A DNA stretch of 64,000 nt from Novosphingobium sp. UBA6272 (lineage in GTDB: Bacteria; Pseudomonadota; Alphaproteobacteria; Sphingomonadales; Sphingomonadaceae). Shown one piece after another: positions 51,000-59,157 of the stretch. The stretch covers positions 49,212 to 113,211 of the forward strand of contig NZ_DJUW01000014.1 of NCBI RefSeq assembly GCF_002440635.1. The letters run 5' to 3'. Position numbers and translations under genes: made by a program. The notes under the pieces were generated by a model that was given only the letters and a program-made list of their open reading frames with translations, was not told the origin of the DNA and made no database searches. How positions within the stretch are numbered: the stretch's first letter is position 1; the number at the start of each line of letters is the position of its first letter.

Positions 51000-52355
51000 C
51001 TAGGCCCAGGCGGGCATTCTTAGCAACTGAAGCTCGCCGCGAAAGAACGTCTCGAAGTCGAGCACATTGTCGTGCCGGACGTATTCAGTGTCCTTCGAGG
51101 TCTTGAGGCTTTCGGGCACGACAAGGGAAATTCCCATCGATGCCATGTCCTCGATCGCGTTCGCCGCAATCGATTCATCGACAGTGGCAAGGAACAGGTC
51201 GCTTCCGCCCATTTCGCGCTGGACCTGCTTCCAGCGCTCGCGGAGTGTCGTCTTGGCGCTCAGGATCAGGCCGCGCGCCGGACCCTCAAGCGGTTTGCGC
51301 AGGTGGGTCAGCGACGGCAGCACAAAATCGGGCCGCTTGCGCGCATCAATGACGACCTGCTTGGCAAACGGGATTCCGCCAGCGACCAGCATCGCCTCGA
51401 TCTGGTGTTCAAACGAGTAGCCTGCGCGGGATTTCCGCTGCTGGCTGGCCGACAGCATGATCGCATCGATTGCGCCTGTTGCATCGACCAGCCGCCGAAC
51501 GATACCCTTCATGTCGAGCTTGACGGCATCGTCTCCCAGAACAGCTCTGACCAGTTCGACTGCCCGTTCGCGGCGCTGGAACTCCCGGAACAAGTCCCAT
51601 TCGAACACCCGGCTGATTTCGCGGATCGCGTCGCCGGGGCGGTCCATCTCGAATGGGTTAAGGGCAGGAAGCTTGAATTTTTCGAGGAATGCGGTCCGCG
51701 CCATGGTCGCGAGGTCCACGGTGACCGGCATTTTCGCCCGGTCTGCCGCGAAACCCGCAATGTTGCCCGCCAGCCAGGCAAGCGCGACCTCCTCGGCGAA
51801 ATCCATGATCCGGTCGCGTTCCATCGCCATGATGGCGATCGGATCGAGAATTTCCGATGTAAATTTGGCGGCCAGCGCAAGCGTATCGGCGAGGACAATT
51901 GCCTCGTCGGAATTTGAGTCAATGGTGAGGCAGACGAACCCCGGCGCGCCGTCCCGGTCGGCGCGGACCATGACCAGCCACGATGCCGGGGACAGGCTGG
52001 CAAAGGCTTCTTTCGGAACGCGGGTCATATGCGTTTCCGGACCCTTGCTGGTGTAATGAACCAGGCGGGTCTGCTTCTCGATGCCAAACTGCGGCCATTC
52101 CGTGCGGAACCAGGCCTCCCTGATTTCGTCGGCCTCGGGGTTATCCCGCTCCTTGGCGACCAGCGGTGGAAAGAACCCGCTGTCCCGTTCGCGTGGCGGA
52201 ACGTACACGCCGCCCTGGTGCTTGTTTATCAGACGTGCCCAGTCACGGTCATTGTTGGACAGCTTCTTGACGAACAGTTGTGTCGCAGTCCGCAACACAC
52301 CGGCAAGCAAGCCGCTGCTGTCGTCTTCTGCAAACAGGTCAAACTGTTGTGGCAT
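51000..52355 (-). CDS. EcoRII-like type II restriction endonuclease
   Basis: 451 residues from the ATG at 52355 (GGGAG five bases upstream; the GTG at 52373 is less good). The C-terminal half matches the EcoRII catalytic domain of the PD-(D/E)XK fold: RKSRAGYSFEHQIEAML (Glu about 316), ARKRPDFVLPS (Asp about 343) and GLILSAKTTLRERWKQVQRE (Lys about 368), then DLFLATVDE. The N-terminal half (about 1-230) is the effector/DNA-binding part and is divergent. Coupled with a Dcm-type methyltransferase and Vsr, it should recognise a CCWGG-like site and be blocked by cytosine methylation. Confidence 0.9.
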   Translation of the reverse strand: MPQQFDLFAEDDSSGLLAGVLRTATQLFVKKLSNNDRDWARLINKHQGGVYVPPRERDSGFFPPLVAKERDNPEADEIREAWFRTEWPQFGIEKQTRLVHYTSKGPETHMTRVPKEAFASLSPASWLVMVRADRDGAPGFVCLTIDSNSDEAIVLADTLALAAKFTSEILDPIAIMAMERDRIMDFAEEVALAWLAGNIAGFAADRAKMPVTVDLATMARTAFLEKFKLPALNPFEMDRPGDAIREISRVFEWDLFREFQRRERAVELVRAVLGDDAVKLDMKGIVRRLVDATGAIDAIMLSASQQRKSRAGYSFEHQIEAMLVAGGIPFAKQVVIDARKRPDFVLPSLTHLRKPLEGPARGLILSAKTTLRERWKQVQREMGGSDLFLATVDESIAANAIEDMASMGISLVVPESLKTSKDTEYVRHDNVLDFETFFRGELQLLRMPAWA

Positions 52356-52373
52356 TTCGACTCCCGACGGCAC

Positions 52374-52832
52374 TCAATTTGATCGGCCTGCGATCTCGAT
52401 ACGGGACTGACCGGATCGTAACCAGTCTGCAAGCTGGTCCGTCACCTCCTCCACCGGCATTTTCATCCTACCTTTCAGCGCACATTCCCAGACGACAGCC
52501 TGACGCCACCCGGATTCGTCCAGCCGCCCGGCATTGGCCGTGTCATTGCGGCGGTTGCGTCCGATCTTGTCCCGCCAGAACTCCTCGCGGCTCCTGGGCC
52601 AGCGGAACAGGTGGCACTCATGCCCGTGCCAGAAGCAGCCATGGACAAAGATCACCGCATGATATTTCGGAAGCACAAGATCGGGCCTGCCCGGAATGCC
52701 AGCTGCATGAAGCCGGTAGCGGAAGCCCTGTGCGTGCAGTGCGCGCCTGACTGTCAGCTCGGGCTGCGTGTCCTTCCCTCTGATTCCCGCCATCATCCGG
52801 CTGCGGACCTCGGGAGAGACAGTGTCAGCCAT
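52374..52832 (-). CDS. vsr: Very short patch repair endonuclease Vsr
   Basis: Nicks at T:G mismatches produced by deamination of 5-methylcytosine, protecting the methyltransferase's sites. 152 residues, all key parts present: GIRGKDTQPELTVRRALHA, then GIPGRPDLVLPKYHAVIFVH with Asp51 in the family's position, GCFWHGHEC with the Phe-Trp wedge and zinc cysteines, then FWRDKIGRNRRND. It overlaps the end of the methyltransferase gene by eight bases. Confidence 0.95.
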   Translation of the reverse strand: MADTVSPEVRSRMMAGIRGKDTQPELTVRRALHAQGFRYRLHAAGIPGRPDLVLPKYHAVIFVHGCFWHGHECHLFRWPRSREEFWRDKIGRNRRNDTANAGRLDESGWRQAVVWECALKGRMKMPVEEVTDQLADWLRSGQSRIEIAGRSN

Positions 52833-54078
52833 GCACCATCATTGGCTCGCGTTGCTCTGCCACATCGACGGCAGGCGGCCTTGCATCGGCCCGGATATGC
52901 GGGGCCATGATCGTGGCAACGGCGCGGACCACCGGAACAACGACTGCGTTCCCGAACTGCCGGTAGGCCTGCGTGTCCGACACCGGGATTTCAAACTTGC
53001 TGCCTTGCGGCTCCTCAAAACCCATTAGCCGGGCACACTCGCGCGGGGTCAACCGGCGGGGGCGGTTGCCAGGTTGCAGGACCAAGCATTCAGACCCGTC
53101 CTTGTGATAACGTGCCGACAAGGTGCGGGAGACATCTCCGGGACCGAACACCGAATAGCCAAAGCCGTTGCCTGCCTTGGCATGCTTTTCCTTGTAACCC
53201 TGGAGGTAGTTCCAGAGGTGCTCGGTCAACGTGTATTTGGGATCAACCTTGCGTTCCAGAATATCGCCCAGAACCGGTGCGCTGCCTTCCGGCACCTCAA
53301 GATCGTCAAAGTTGAAGTCGGAGCCCTCGCGAAACCCGACAATAAATACCCGCTCGCGCTTCTGCGGCACCCACGGCGCAGAGCTGATCACGCGATAGTC
53401 GACCTGGTAACCCAGCTCCTGCGTCAGTACGTGCATGATAGTGGCGAAAGTCCGCCCGCCGTCGTGCCGTTCAAGGTTCTTGACGTTTTCAAGCAGGAAA
53501 GCTGCCGGGCGGTGATGGGCGATGATCTTGGCAAGGTCGTAGAACAGCGTCCCTTGCGTATCACACAGGAAGCCATGCGGACGGCCAAGCGAATTCTTCT
53601 TCGACACCCCGGCAATCGAAAACGGCTGGCACGGGAAGCCAGCCAGGAGAACATCGTGCTCCGGAACCCGCCAGGGTTCCTCCGCGTAGGGACGGATGTC
53701 CCCGGCAAACTCGTGATCGATCGGATTGTCGCGAAAATTGGCGGCATAGGTCTGGCGTGAGTATTTGTCCCATTCGGCGGTAAAGACGCATTTGCCGCCG
53801 ATTTCCTCGAAAGGGCGCCGCAGGCCACCGATCCCGGCGAAAAGGTCAATGAAACGAAACCTGGACGCTGGCCGGGCTGCCGGAAGTCTCGGTACGCTGA
53901 CTTCGGCCATCCGCATCATCAGGTCCATGGCGAGCGGCGTCGGCTCGGTGCCGCGAGGCCCCATAGTTTCATAGCGCCGGATCGAACGATCCGTCACCCG
54001 CAGCAGCTTCGCCGCCTCCTCAACCGAAAGTCCCGCCCGCTCACGCAGCTTCGCAAATTCGGTTCGGCGGTCGAGCAT
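52825..54078 (-). CDS. dcm: DNA (cytosine-5) methyltransferase with N-terminal HTH (Dcm type)
   Basis: 417 residues from the ATG at 54078. An N-terminal Xre-like helix-turn-helix (LRERAGLSVEEAAKLLRVTD) probably makes it its own regulator. C5-methyltransferase motifs in order: IDLFAGIGG (about 77-85), GFPCQPFSIAG with the nucleophile cysteine (about 150), FLLENVKNLE, SSAPWVPQKRERVF, then the C-terminal QFGNAVVVPVVRAV. EcoRII/Dcm-type enzymes methylate CCWGG. First gene of the M-V-R operon. Confidence 0.96.
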   Translation of the reverse strand: MLDRRTEFAKLRERAGLSVEEAAKLLRVTDRSIRRYETMGPRGTEPTPLAMDLMMRMAEVSVPRLPAARPASRFRFIDLFAGIGGLRRPFEEIGGKCVFTAEWDKYSRQTYAANFRDNPIDHEFAGDIRPYAEEPWRVPEHDVLLAGFPCQPFSIAGVSKKNSLGRPHGFLCDTQGTLFYDLAKIIAHHRPAAFLLENVKNLERHDGGRTFATIMHVLTQELGYQVDYRVISSAPWVPQKRERVFIVGFREGSDFNFDDLEVPEGSAPVLGDILERKVDPKYTLTEHLWNYLQGYKEKHAKAGNGFGYSVFGPGDVSRTLSARYHKDGSECLVLQPGNRPRRLTPRECARLMGFEEPQGSKFEIPVSDTQAYRQFGNAVVVPVVRAVATIMAPHIRADARPPAVDVAEQREPMMVHG

Positions 54079-54086
54079 GGCGTTCT

Positions 54087-54131
54087 CCACTGGGACTCTT
54101 TCGGACAACCTGTCCAACTGCGACCCAGTGG
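54087..54131. promoter_or_regulatory. Nested inverted repeats upstream of the methyltransferase
   Basis: CCACTGGG (54087-54094) is mirrored at 54124-54131, and inside them lies GGACA ACC TGTCC (54103-54115). The elements sit nine to fifty bases before the start codon of a methyltransferase that carries its own helix-turn-helix, so they are likely autoregulatory sites. A longer imperfect palindrome covers 54157-54186. Confidence 0.5.
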
Positions 54132-54193
54132 TGAAACATTTGTGGAACAAGCGCAAGGGGAGCCTGGGAAAATTTCCCCAGCTCCCCACAGAC

Positions 54194-54586
54194 TCAATAC
54201 TCCTCTGCAAGCATGATGGTCAGAACTCGTCGCGTAACTGCGGGATTGGCCGGATTGTCGCTCGCCCATTCCATCGAGTGTCCGTAGCAGTCGATTTTCC
54301 AGAAAACTGTCTCGCGGCATTCACCGGGCCGTCTGGTCGTCCAGCACCCCCGGCTGTCCTGATAGACAGCGCCGAAATCACGTTCGCCATAAGGATCATT
54401 GTCAGGCGTAAAAGCATCGAAGTCTTCGATAAGCTCGCGCACCCGCGATTGATCGGACGCGGCGAGCGAACGAAAGCCAGATGTGGCGACGGCAGTGCAG
54501 GCAACGCCCATCGCCTTGCGGGCCAGATCGTTGAGCCGGGCGACAGCTTCGGCGCGGCTTGTTGATTGAGAAACCGAACGGGTCAT
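54194..54586 (-). CDS. DUF3768-family protein
   Basis: 130 residues from the ATG at 54586, overlapping the stop of the upstream 62-residue gene (ATGA). Family features: RAEAVARLNDLARK, FDAFTPDNDPYGERDFGAVY, then FWKIDCYGHSMEWASDNPAN, and VLTIMLAEEY at the end. DUF3768 proteins are common on alphaproteobacterial plasmids and conjugative islands; function unknown. Confidence 0.85.
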   Translation of the reverse strand: MTRSVSQSTSRAEAVARLNDLARKAMGVACTAVATSGFRSLAASDQSRVRELIEDFDAFTPDNDPYGERDFGAVYQDSRGCWTTRRPGECRETVFWKIDCYGHSMEWASDNPANPAVTRRVLTIMLAEEY

Positions 54587-54771
54587 TGCAGCCGCCCTCC
54601 CTGACATTCGCAAAAGTCGACCAGTGCACCAAACTCGCCGGCCGGGCCGAACCGGTCTGCCGCGCGCTGCACTTCGGCCAGCGGCATGCCGTTTTCGTCG
54701 GCCAGCAACCGCAACCAGTCTTCCCGGCACTCCGCACCGCACGCCCGGTACATCAACAGGACATCGTCCAT
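54583..54771 (-). CDS. Small hypothetical protein upstream of DUF3768
   Basis: 62 residues with a very good ribosome-binding site (GGAAGGAGG before the ATG at 54771). The sequence MDDVLLMYRACGAECREDWL, then RLLADENGMPLAEVQRAADR has two or three cysteines and is predicted helical. It is translationally coupled to the DUF3768 gene. No family recognised. Confidence 0.7.
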   Translation of the reverse strand: MDDVLLMYRACGAECREDWLRLLADENGMPLAEVQRAADRFGPAGEFGALVDFCECQGGRLQ

Positions 54772-55277
54772 TTTTGCCTCCTTCCTCGGCTGAAAGCCGC
54801 TTGCCTGCGGCCATGCGGCTCTGCCTTCCGGCGAGGATGGGAGGGGGAGGGTAAGCGGAATCGCCGTTCTGGCGCGGGCCAGCAGGCGCGCAGCGACCGC
54901 CACACGGGGACGGCTATTCCGCTTCGGGAAACGAGAGGGCAAAGCCCTTGGCGTTCCCGCCTGTGAAATGAACGGAGCCGATCAGGCTCCCGCTGCCGCG
55001 ACGCGGCATAACAAGGGCACCCTTGCAACGGCGCGAAGCCGCCGGACGCCCTGCGCGCGGGCCTGTGGGCCAGCGGGCGTCCGGCAATGAGAGAGGCAAG
55101 AGTGCCAGCGGGTCAGAACAGGAAACGCCGCACCCTCAGGAGCGTGAAGCGCGGGACAGAGTGCGTCCTCCGGAATTCACGCTCCGCCTGGAAATGCTCC
55201 TGATCGTCACCCGCATGGGCCGGGACTACAGGCCCGGTCCGCAGCTGCGGATAGAGCAGGTTACCCGTGAGGGTAGC
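54772..55277. other. Non-coding gap with large inverted repeat, possible transfer origin
   Basis: 506 bases without a convincing gene. It contains a perfect 10-bp inverted repeat (55042-55051 with 55075-55084) whose interior holds a second GGCC-type hairpin, and small hairpins near 55218-55270. A 31-codon frame near 54914-55006 is not supported. Gaps of this kind in conjugative elements may carry oriT or control regions, but the relaxase is 3 kb away. Confidence 0.4.
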
Positions 55278-56042
55278 TCAGGCTGCCACCAGTTCCTTTT
55301 CGGCCTGCTTCATGGCGATGGTAGCTGTTTGGGCCAGAAATGTGTCCACTTCCGTATCGCTCAAGACCTCGAAAAGGATGCCGCCCCCGTTTCGATTCAA
55401 CACCTTCATGAAATAGCGAAAACTTGCTTCATCCGATGTCACCCACGGCTCTGCACTCATTATCCGGATCAATCCCTGGGCAAGCTTCGGCCGGCTTGTC
55501 GTTCGTGAACGTTCAACAAAATTGCTGCGGATGTCGGCACTCTTCAAGATAAGGAGCAACGCCTGCTCGTGATCGCCCGATCCAGCTGCGATCTTGGCAA
55601 TCCTTGCATTCCACCACAGACGTCCGATCGCGTTGTCATCGCGCACTGATGTCAGGCCGGTACCAAAGAAGTGATCGGCAACGGCCTTGTCGAAAGATTC
55701 CCCGGTCTTGCCAGAAAGCCAGCGAGCCCGCCCATAGGCCAGCGCTTCGATGTGCGTCAGCCGGGTCCAGATCCGCCCTTCACGGGCAATCGCCGGGCTC
55801 ATGCCGGGAAGCGCGTTGAACACCTTGAGTGAATTCTGCACCTCGATCTCTGAACTCGTCGAAGACAAGTCCAGCGATGCCAGCGCAGTAGCATCTACGG
55901 AGACAGAGGACACCTCGATCGCCCAGCCATTACCCAGTTCAAGATCGAGGAAGTCTCCGCTTTCGTAGCGTACACGGTTTTCGGCGACCTGCGCCTCCAG
56001 CGTATCCATCACATCTTGCGAGAGGAATTTCAGCTTGTTCAT
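55278..56042 (-). CDS. DUF6339-like protein of a GHKL-ATPase cassette
   Basis: 254 residues, last gene of the cassette. The segment ALPGMSPAIAREGRIWTRLT, then HIEALAYGRARWL follows the pattern of DUF6339 (an L.P..A....WxxLTH motif followed by an R-W helix), then HFFGTGLTSVRDDNAIGRLW and WWNARIAKIA. A helical protein with no catalytic motif. DUF6339 genes are met near restriction or defence genes. Overlaps the gene before it by four bases. The family call is moderately sure. Confidence 0.65.
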   Translation of the reverse strand: MNKLKFLSQDVMDTLEAQVAENRVRYESGDFLDLELGNGWAIEVSSVSVDATALASLDLSSTSSEIEVQNSLKVFNALPGMSPAIAREGRIWTRLTHIEALAYGRARWLSGKTGESFDKAVADHFFGTGLTSVRDDNAIGRLWWNARIAKIAAGSGDHEQALLLILKSADIRSNFVERSRTTSRPKLAQGLIRIMSAEPWVTSDEASFRYFMKVLNRNGGGILFEVLSDTEVDTFLAQTATIAMKQAEKELVAA

Positions 56043-56863
56043 GCCCCTGCCTCCGCAATCGCCTCAAGCCGACTGACCGGAAGTTCCAGCAATGTCTGGG
56101 CATTTTCGAAGAGGCTTCCTTCGTAGTTGATACCTGCGATCGTGCATTTGGCCGCGAATGGCTGCTTCCAACGCCGGTTTTCGTACATGTCGGGGTTTGC
56201 CCGCAGTGCGTCGAGAACCTCCATCACGGCAGGCATATAGACAGAGCTGAGTACAGCCGATCTGGCCTGGGAATGGCGAAGGCCATTGATCATCTTGTAC
56301 GTCCCGTCTCCGGCAAGAATTGTGATTTTTTCCGCGTCCAGCTTCACACTCAGCCTGCCTTCGGGCTGATCAGGAGACGCAACCAGGGAGAAAATACTCT
56401 CCATAGGAGCCAGCTTCGCCTGTCCAACACTCAGCACCTGTTCGTCATCGAATGCGAGAATGTCGCCAGCAATCAGATTCAAGGGCAGCGTGAATTCCGG
56501 ATGCACATTGTCCGGCGTCCATTGTTGCAAGGGCTGCGACAGCCAGATGACCGGGCGGATTGTAACCCGATTAAGAAGCGATCCGTTTTCAAACTCTACC
56601 TTGCCTTCCGGCCAGCCGAGCTCCCGAAGATCCGAGTAGAAGGTGTCGCCGCAGCGTACGAAGATGCCGACGGTGGCCTGCCCCCCTTCGACAAGCTTCC
56701 GGATTGAAGGTTCGGTCAAATCAATGCTGTAGTTGATGCTGACCTTGCCGGTTTCGAGAATTTCCTCGACCTCGGTTTCCAGCGCAAAGATGCCTTCCGC
56801 AAAATCTCCGGTTTCGTCTGTCAGGACGGGGTGGGGAAAGCGCATGTCATCAGTAAACTTCAT
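56039..56863 (-). CDS. Unrecognised cassette protein
   Basis: 274 residues, start overlapping the ATPase gene stop by four bases and end overlapping the DUF6339-like gene by four. A largely beta-rich protein (VEEILETGKVSINYSIDLTE; ATVGIFVRCGDTFYSDLREL; RLSVKLDAEKITILAGDG) with no membrane segment. No family recognised. The strict overlap pattern implies it forms a complex with its neighbours in fixed ratio. Confidence 0.75.
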   Translation of the reverse strand: MKFTDDMRFPHPVLTDETGDFAEGIFALETEVEEILETGKVSINYSIDLTEPSIRKLVEGGQATVGIFVRCGDTFYSDLRELGWPEGKVEFENGSLLNRVTIRPVIWLSQPLQQWTPDNVHPEFTLPLNLIAGDILAFDDEQVLSVGQAKLAPMESIFSLVASPDQPEGRLSVKLDAEKITILAGDGTYKMINGLRHSQARSAVLSSVYMPAVMEVLDALRANPDMYENRRWKQPFAAKCTIAGINYEGSLFENAQTLLELPVSRLEAIAEAGA

Positions 56864-58746
56864 GCTGCGATCTCCGTCTCTGCTGTGGCGAACACTTCAA
56901 CCGGTCCCGAGTAGGGCGCGTCAAAGGTGACCTCGAGGGCAACGCGGACTCCCTCTGTCAGTTGGATCGCAACGTTGCCCTTGCGCAGCGAACCGGAGCT
57001 GGTGGAAACGACCGGAAGCAACTCACCGGAATTCAATCCGGTTGCCTCAAGCTGTACCAACGCATTTCCTGATACCGTCGGAGTAAACCATACAGTCCGC
57101 TTCAATGCGTCCGTCGCTCCAACAGGTATCGCCGTTCTCAGACCACGAAGCCTGAGAGGGGGCACCTTGCCGTGCGTGCCCGTGCCATCCGTTCCGGCGC
57201 CGGGCCCTTTCTGATCGCCTGACCGCTGACCACCCTTTTCCTGCGTTTCGCCGGTCCCGCCACCGCCGTCCTCGCCGGCGTTCTCCTGTGGCTTAAGCGC
57301 CTGTGTCTTTGCCTTGCGGGCGGGCTTGTAGATGTATTTCTCCGGATCGTTCTCGGCATTGGGATCAGGCGGGGTCGGGCCGGTCGCGTCCTCGGCAAAG
57401 AAGCGCGCGAGTTCATCGAGGGTGACTTCATCATCCTCTTCGATGGCAGCGGCCTGCTGGATCTTTCTCCGCAGTTCTTGGATGAGCTGCTTCATTGCAA
57501 CTTCGGCAGCCTCCCGCTTGGCCGGGTCAGACAACCGATTGGCGGAAAAGCTGTCGTGCCGCGGGTTCTCAATGGATTTCATGAGCTTGCTTGCCTTGTC
57601 AGCAAGCGGCTCGACGAATGCAACGAACTCTCGTGTCCCGACAAATCGCTGGAGCTTGTCACCGAATTGCTGAAGCTCAGAGGTTATAAGCATACCGTTT
57701 CGAACGATTCCGACCCTCTTGGGCAAGCCGTCGGCTACAAGCACACGGAAATGCATCTTCCCAAGCCCTTGAACATCCTGCTCGATGTCCGTCGCGTCCG
57801 GGGAAATGAGGCAGTTGAACAGGTCCCGCGAAAAATCGAGCTGGCCCCTCTGACCGTCCGCGTCAGCGGCGGCGATAATACGAGCATCATTGAACAGGGC
57901 AGCGACGGTGTTGTGGTTGAGCTTGATTTCCCCATCGTTGATTTCAAACGCCATCCGGTCGCGATGCAACGCCGCAAAAAAGTTTGTGAGCAGGGAATAT
58001 GCGATGGACCAGGCCCAGCCTTCTGTTTGCCTGAATCCAGCGCAGAATATGCTGGTTCCGACCTCGGTCCGGCGCATCCATTCCGGAACCTGCTCCGGGT
58101 CCTCAATGGCAACATACCCGTCGGGATTTCCCCAGTATCCGGTCGCACGGCGCTTCGCTCCGCTGCAATCAACATGTGAGACCATCCGGCTTTTGCCTTG
58201 TGCGGCAAAGCGCGTCTCGCCCGCATTGTCCCGATAGGCTGTCGAATAGAAAACCGTTTGAAGGTCCGAAATCGCAAAGGATGCGTTCTTGCCGATCCCG
58301 AACGAGCCGCCCGACGTTTCAGTCTTGTTGTTGCTGACACCCGCGCCTTTCAGCAGTGAGTGAAACGGCGTCCCCTCCACGCTCGAGGGTCCTGCCAAAC
58401 CCTTGGTATTGAAATCGCTGATCTTGAGAATCTTGGTCGTCGGCAAAGCCAGCAAACTCGCGGCCTGCTTGAAAAAGTCCTCGTCCTTCTCCTGCTTTGC
58501 ATCAGCCAGGCACCTGTCAACTGTCTGGCTCAGAACCTCAACGCCAGGGACCTGGGAAGTTTCCACGTCAAGGACATCGAAGGTCATCCGAACCGGATGG
58601 CTGACAGCTGCATCCGCACTGTTCTGCCCGGCCTCACGTCCGCAGCTGGCGTATGGATTGTCACGAAACGTTTCAATTCCGGCATCGCCCAACCCCTCGC
58701 TCTCACCGGCCTGGTTGGGCAGAAATTCCAATACGCCTTTAGTCAT
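56860..58746 (-). CDS. GHKL-fold (MORC/Hsp90-like) ATPase
   Basis: 628 residues from the ATG at 58746 (GGAGG five bases upstream; the longer open frame has no site). N-terminal ATP site: EAGQNSADA (Glu38-x3-Asn42-x2-Asp45, the Bergerat N-box), KISDFNTKGL (about 108-117, decayed DxGxG), then ETSGGSFGIGKNASFAIS (about 143-160, lid glycines). A low-complexity, glycine/threonine-rich linker at about 520-560 precedes a beta-rich C-terminal domain. Similar ATPases are known from restriction-modification loci and are thought to be the source of eukaryotic MORC proteins. Core of a four-gene cassette; no nuclease is recognised inside the cassette itself. Confidence 0.85.
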   Translation of the reverse strand: MTKGVLEFLPNQAGESEGLGDAGIETFRDNPYASCGREAGQNSADAAVSHPVRMTFDVLDVETSQVPGVEVLSQTVDRCLADAKQEKDEDFFKQAASLLALPTTKILKISDFNTKGLAGPSSVEGTPFHSLLKGAGVSNNKTETSGGSFGIGKNASFAISDLQTVFYSTAYRDNAGETRFAAQGKSRMVSHVDCSGAKRRATGYWGNPDGYVAIEDPEQVPEWMRRTEVGTSIFCAGFRQTEGWAWSIAYSLLTNFFAALHRDRMAFEINDGEIKLNHNTVAALFNDARIIAAADADGQRGQLDFSRDLFNCLISPDATDIEQDVQGLGKMHFRVLVADGLPKRVGIVRNGMLITSELQQFGDKLQRFVGTREFVAFVEPLADKASKLMKSIENPRHDSFSANRLSDPAKREAAEVAMKQLIQELRRKIQQAAAIEEDDEVTLDELARFFAEDATGPTPPDPNAENDPEKYIYKPARKAKTQALKPQENAGEDGGGGTGETQEKGGQRSGDQKGPGAGTDGTGTHGKVPPLRLRGLRTAIPVGATDALKRTVWFTPTVSGNALVQLEATGLNSGELLPVVSTSSGSLRKGNVAIQLTEGVRVALEVTFDAPYSGPVEVFATAETEIAA

Positions 58747-58771
58747 TTCGGCCTCCTGCCTTTGGCTGATT

Positions 58772-58993
58772 TCAGAGCTTGAAAAGAGATTCTCCAGCGC
58801 CTTCGCCTTCGCCGAACCGCGCTTTCGCTGTGTCCAGTTCCTTTTGGAGAGCACGGAAGATCTTCTTCACGTCCTCATCTGTCGAAGAATATGCCGATCG
58901 GTTGGAAAGATTTCCGATCAGTCGAATCTCTCTGAGCGCACGATTCACTCGTTGCTCCACAAGACGGACAAAATTTTCGCGTTTCTTATCCAC
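58772..58993 (-). CDS. Small helical protein at the head of the ATPase cassette
   Basis: 73 residues starting with GTG at 58993, chosen because GGAGG lies five bases before it; ATG codons further upstream have no such site. Sequence features: VDKKRENFVRLVEQRVNRAL, then REIRLIGNLSNRSAY, then IFRALQKELDTAKARF and the end GESLFKL. It is a coiled, charged protein 25 bases before the ATPase gene. The F-x-L type end after a glycine-rich loop looks conserved by design and might bind the ATPase. Family not recognised. Confidence 0.7.
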   Translation of the reverse strand: MDKKRENFVRLVEQRVNRALREIRLIGNLSNRSAYSSTDEDVKKIFRALQKELDTAKARFGEGEGAGESLFKL

Positions 58994-59157
58994 AGAAGCC
59001 TCCATATGCGCCATATATCGCACACATTTGTGCAATATGCAATAAATTAGTGAAATGTTGTTGAGTATGGGTTCCATATCTACTGATTTTAAAGAGAAAC
59101 TTGGCGTAAATAGCCGAAGCAAAATGAGGATACGCCTATCGTCTGCTATGGCCGCGC
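58994..59157 (-). promoter_or_regulatory. AT-rich promoter region of the ATPase cassette
   Basis: The only clearly AT-rich stretch in the element (about 59010-59110), located between the relaxase gene end and the first cassette gene, on the cassette's upstream side. It is the natural place for the cassette's own promoter. No specific -35/-10 pair could be fixed. Confidence 0.45.

Noticed and set aside
54914..55099. Small frame in the gap upstream of the DUF3768 pair
   Set aside because: No ribosome-binding site and overlap with the large inverted repeat.
58994..59122. Upstream ATG starts for the small cassette protein
   Set aside because: No ribosome-binding sites precede them, while GGAGG stands five bases before the GTG at 58993.
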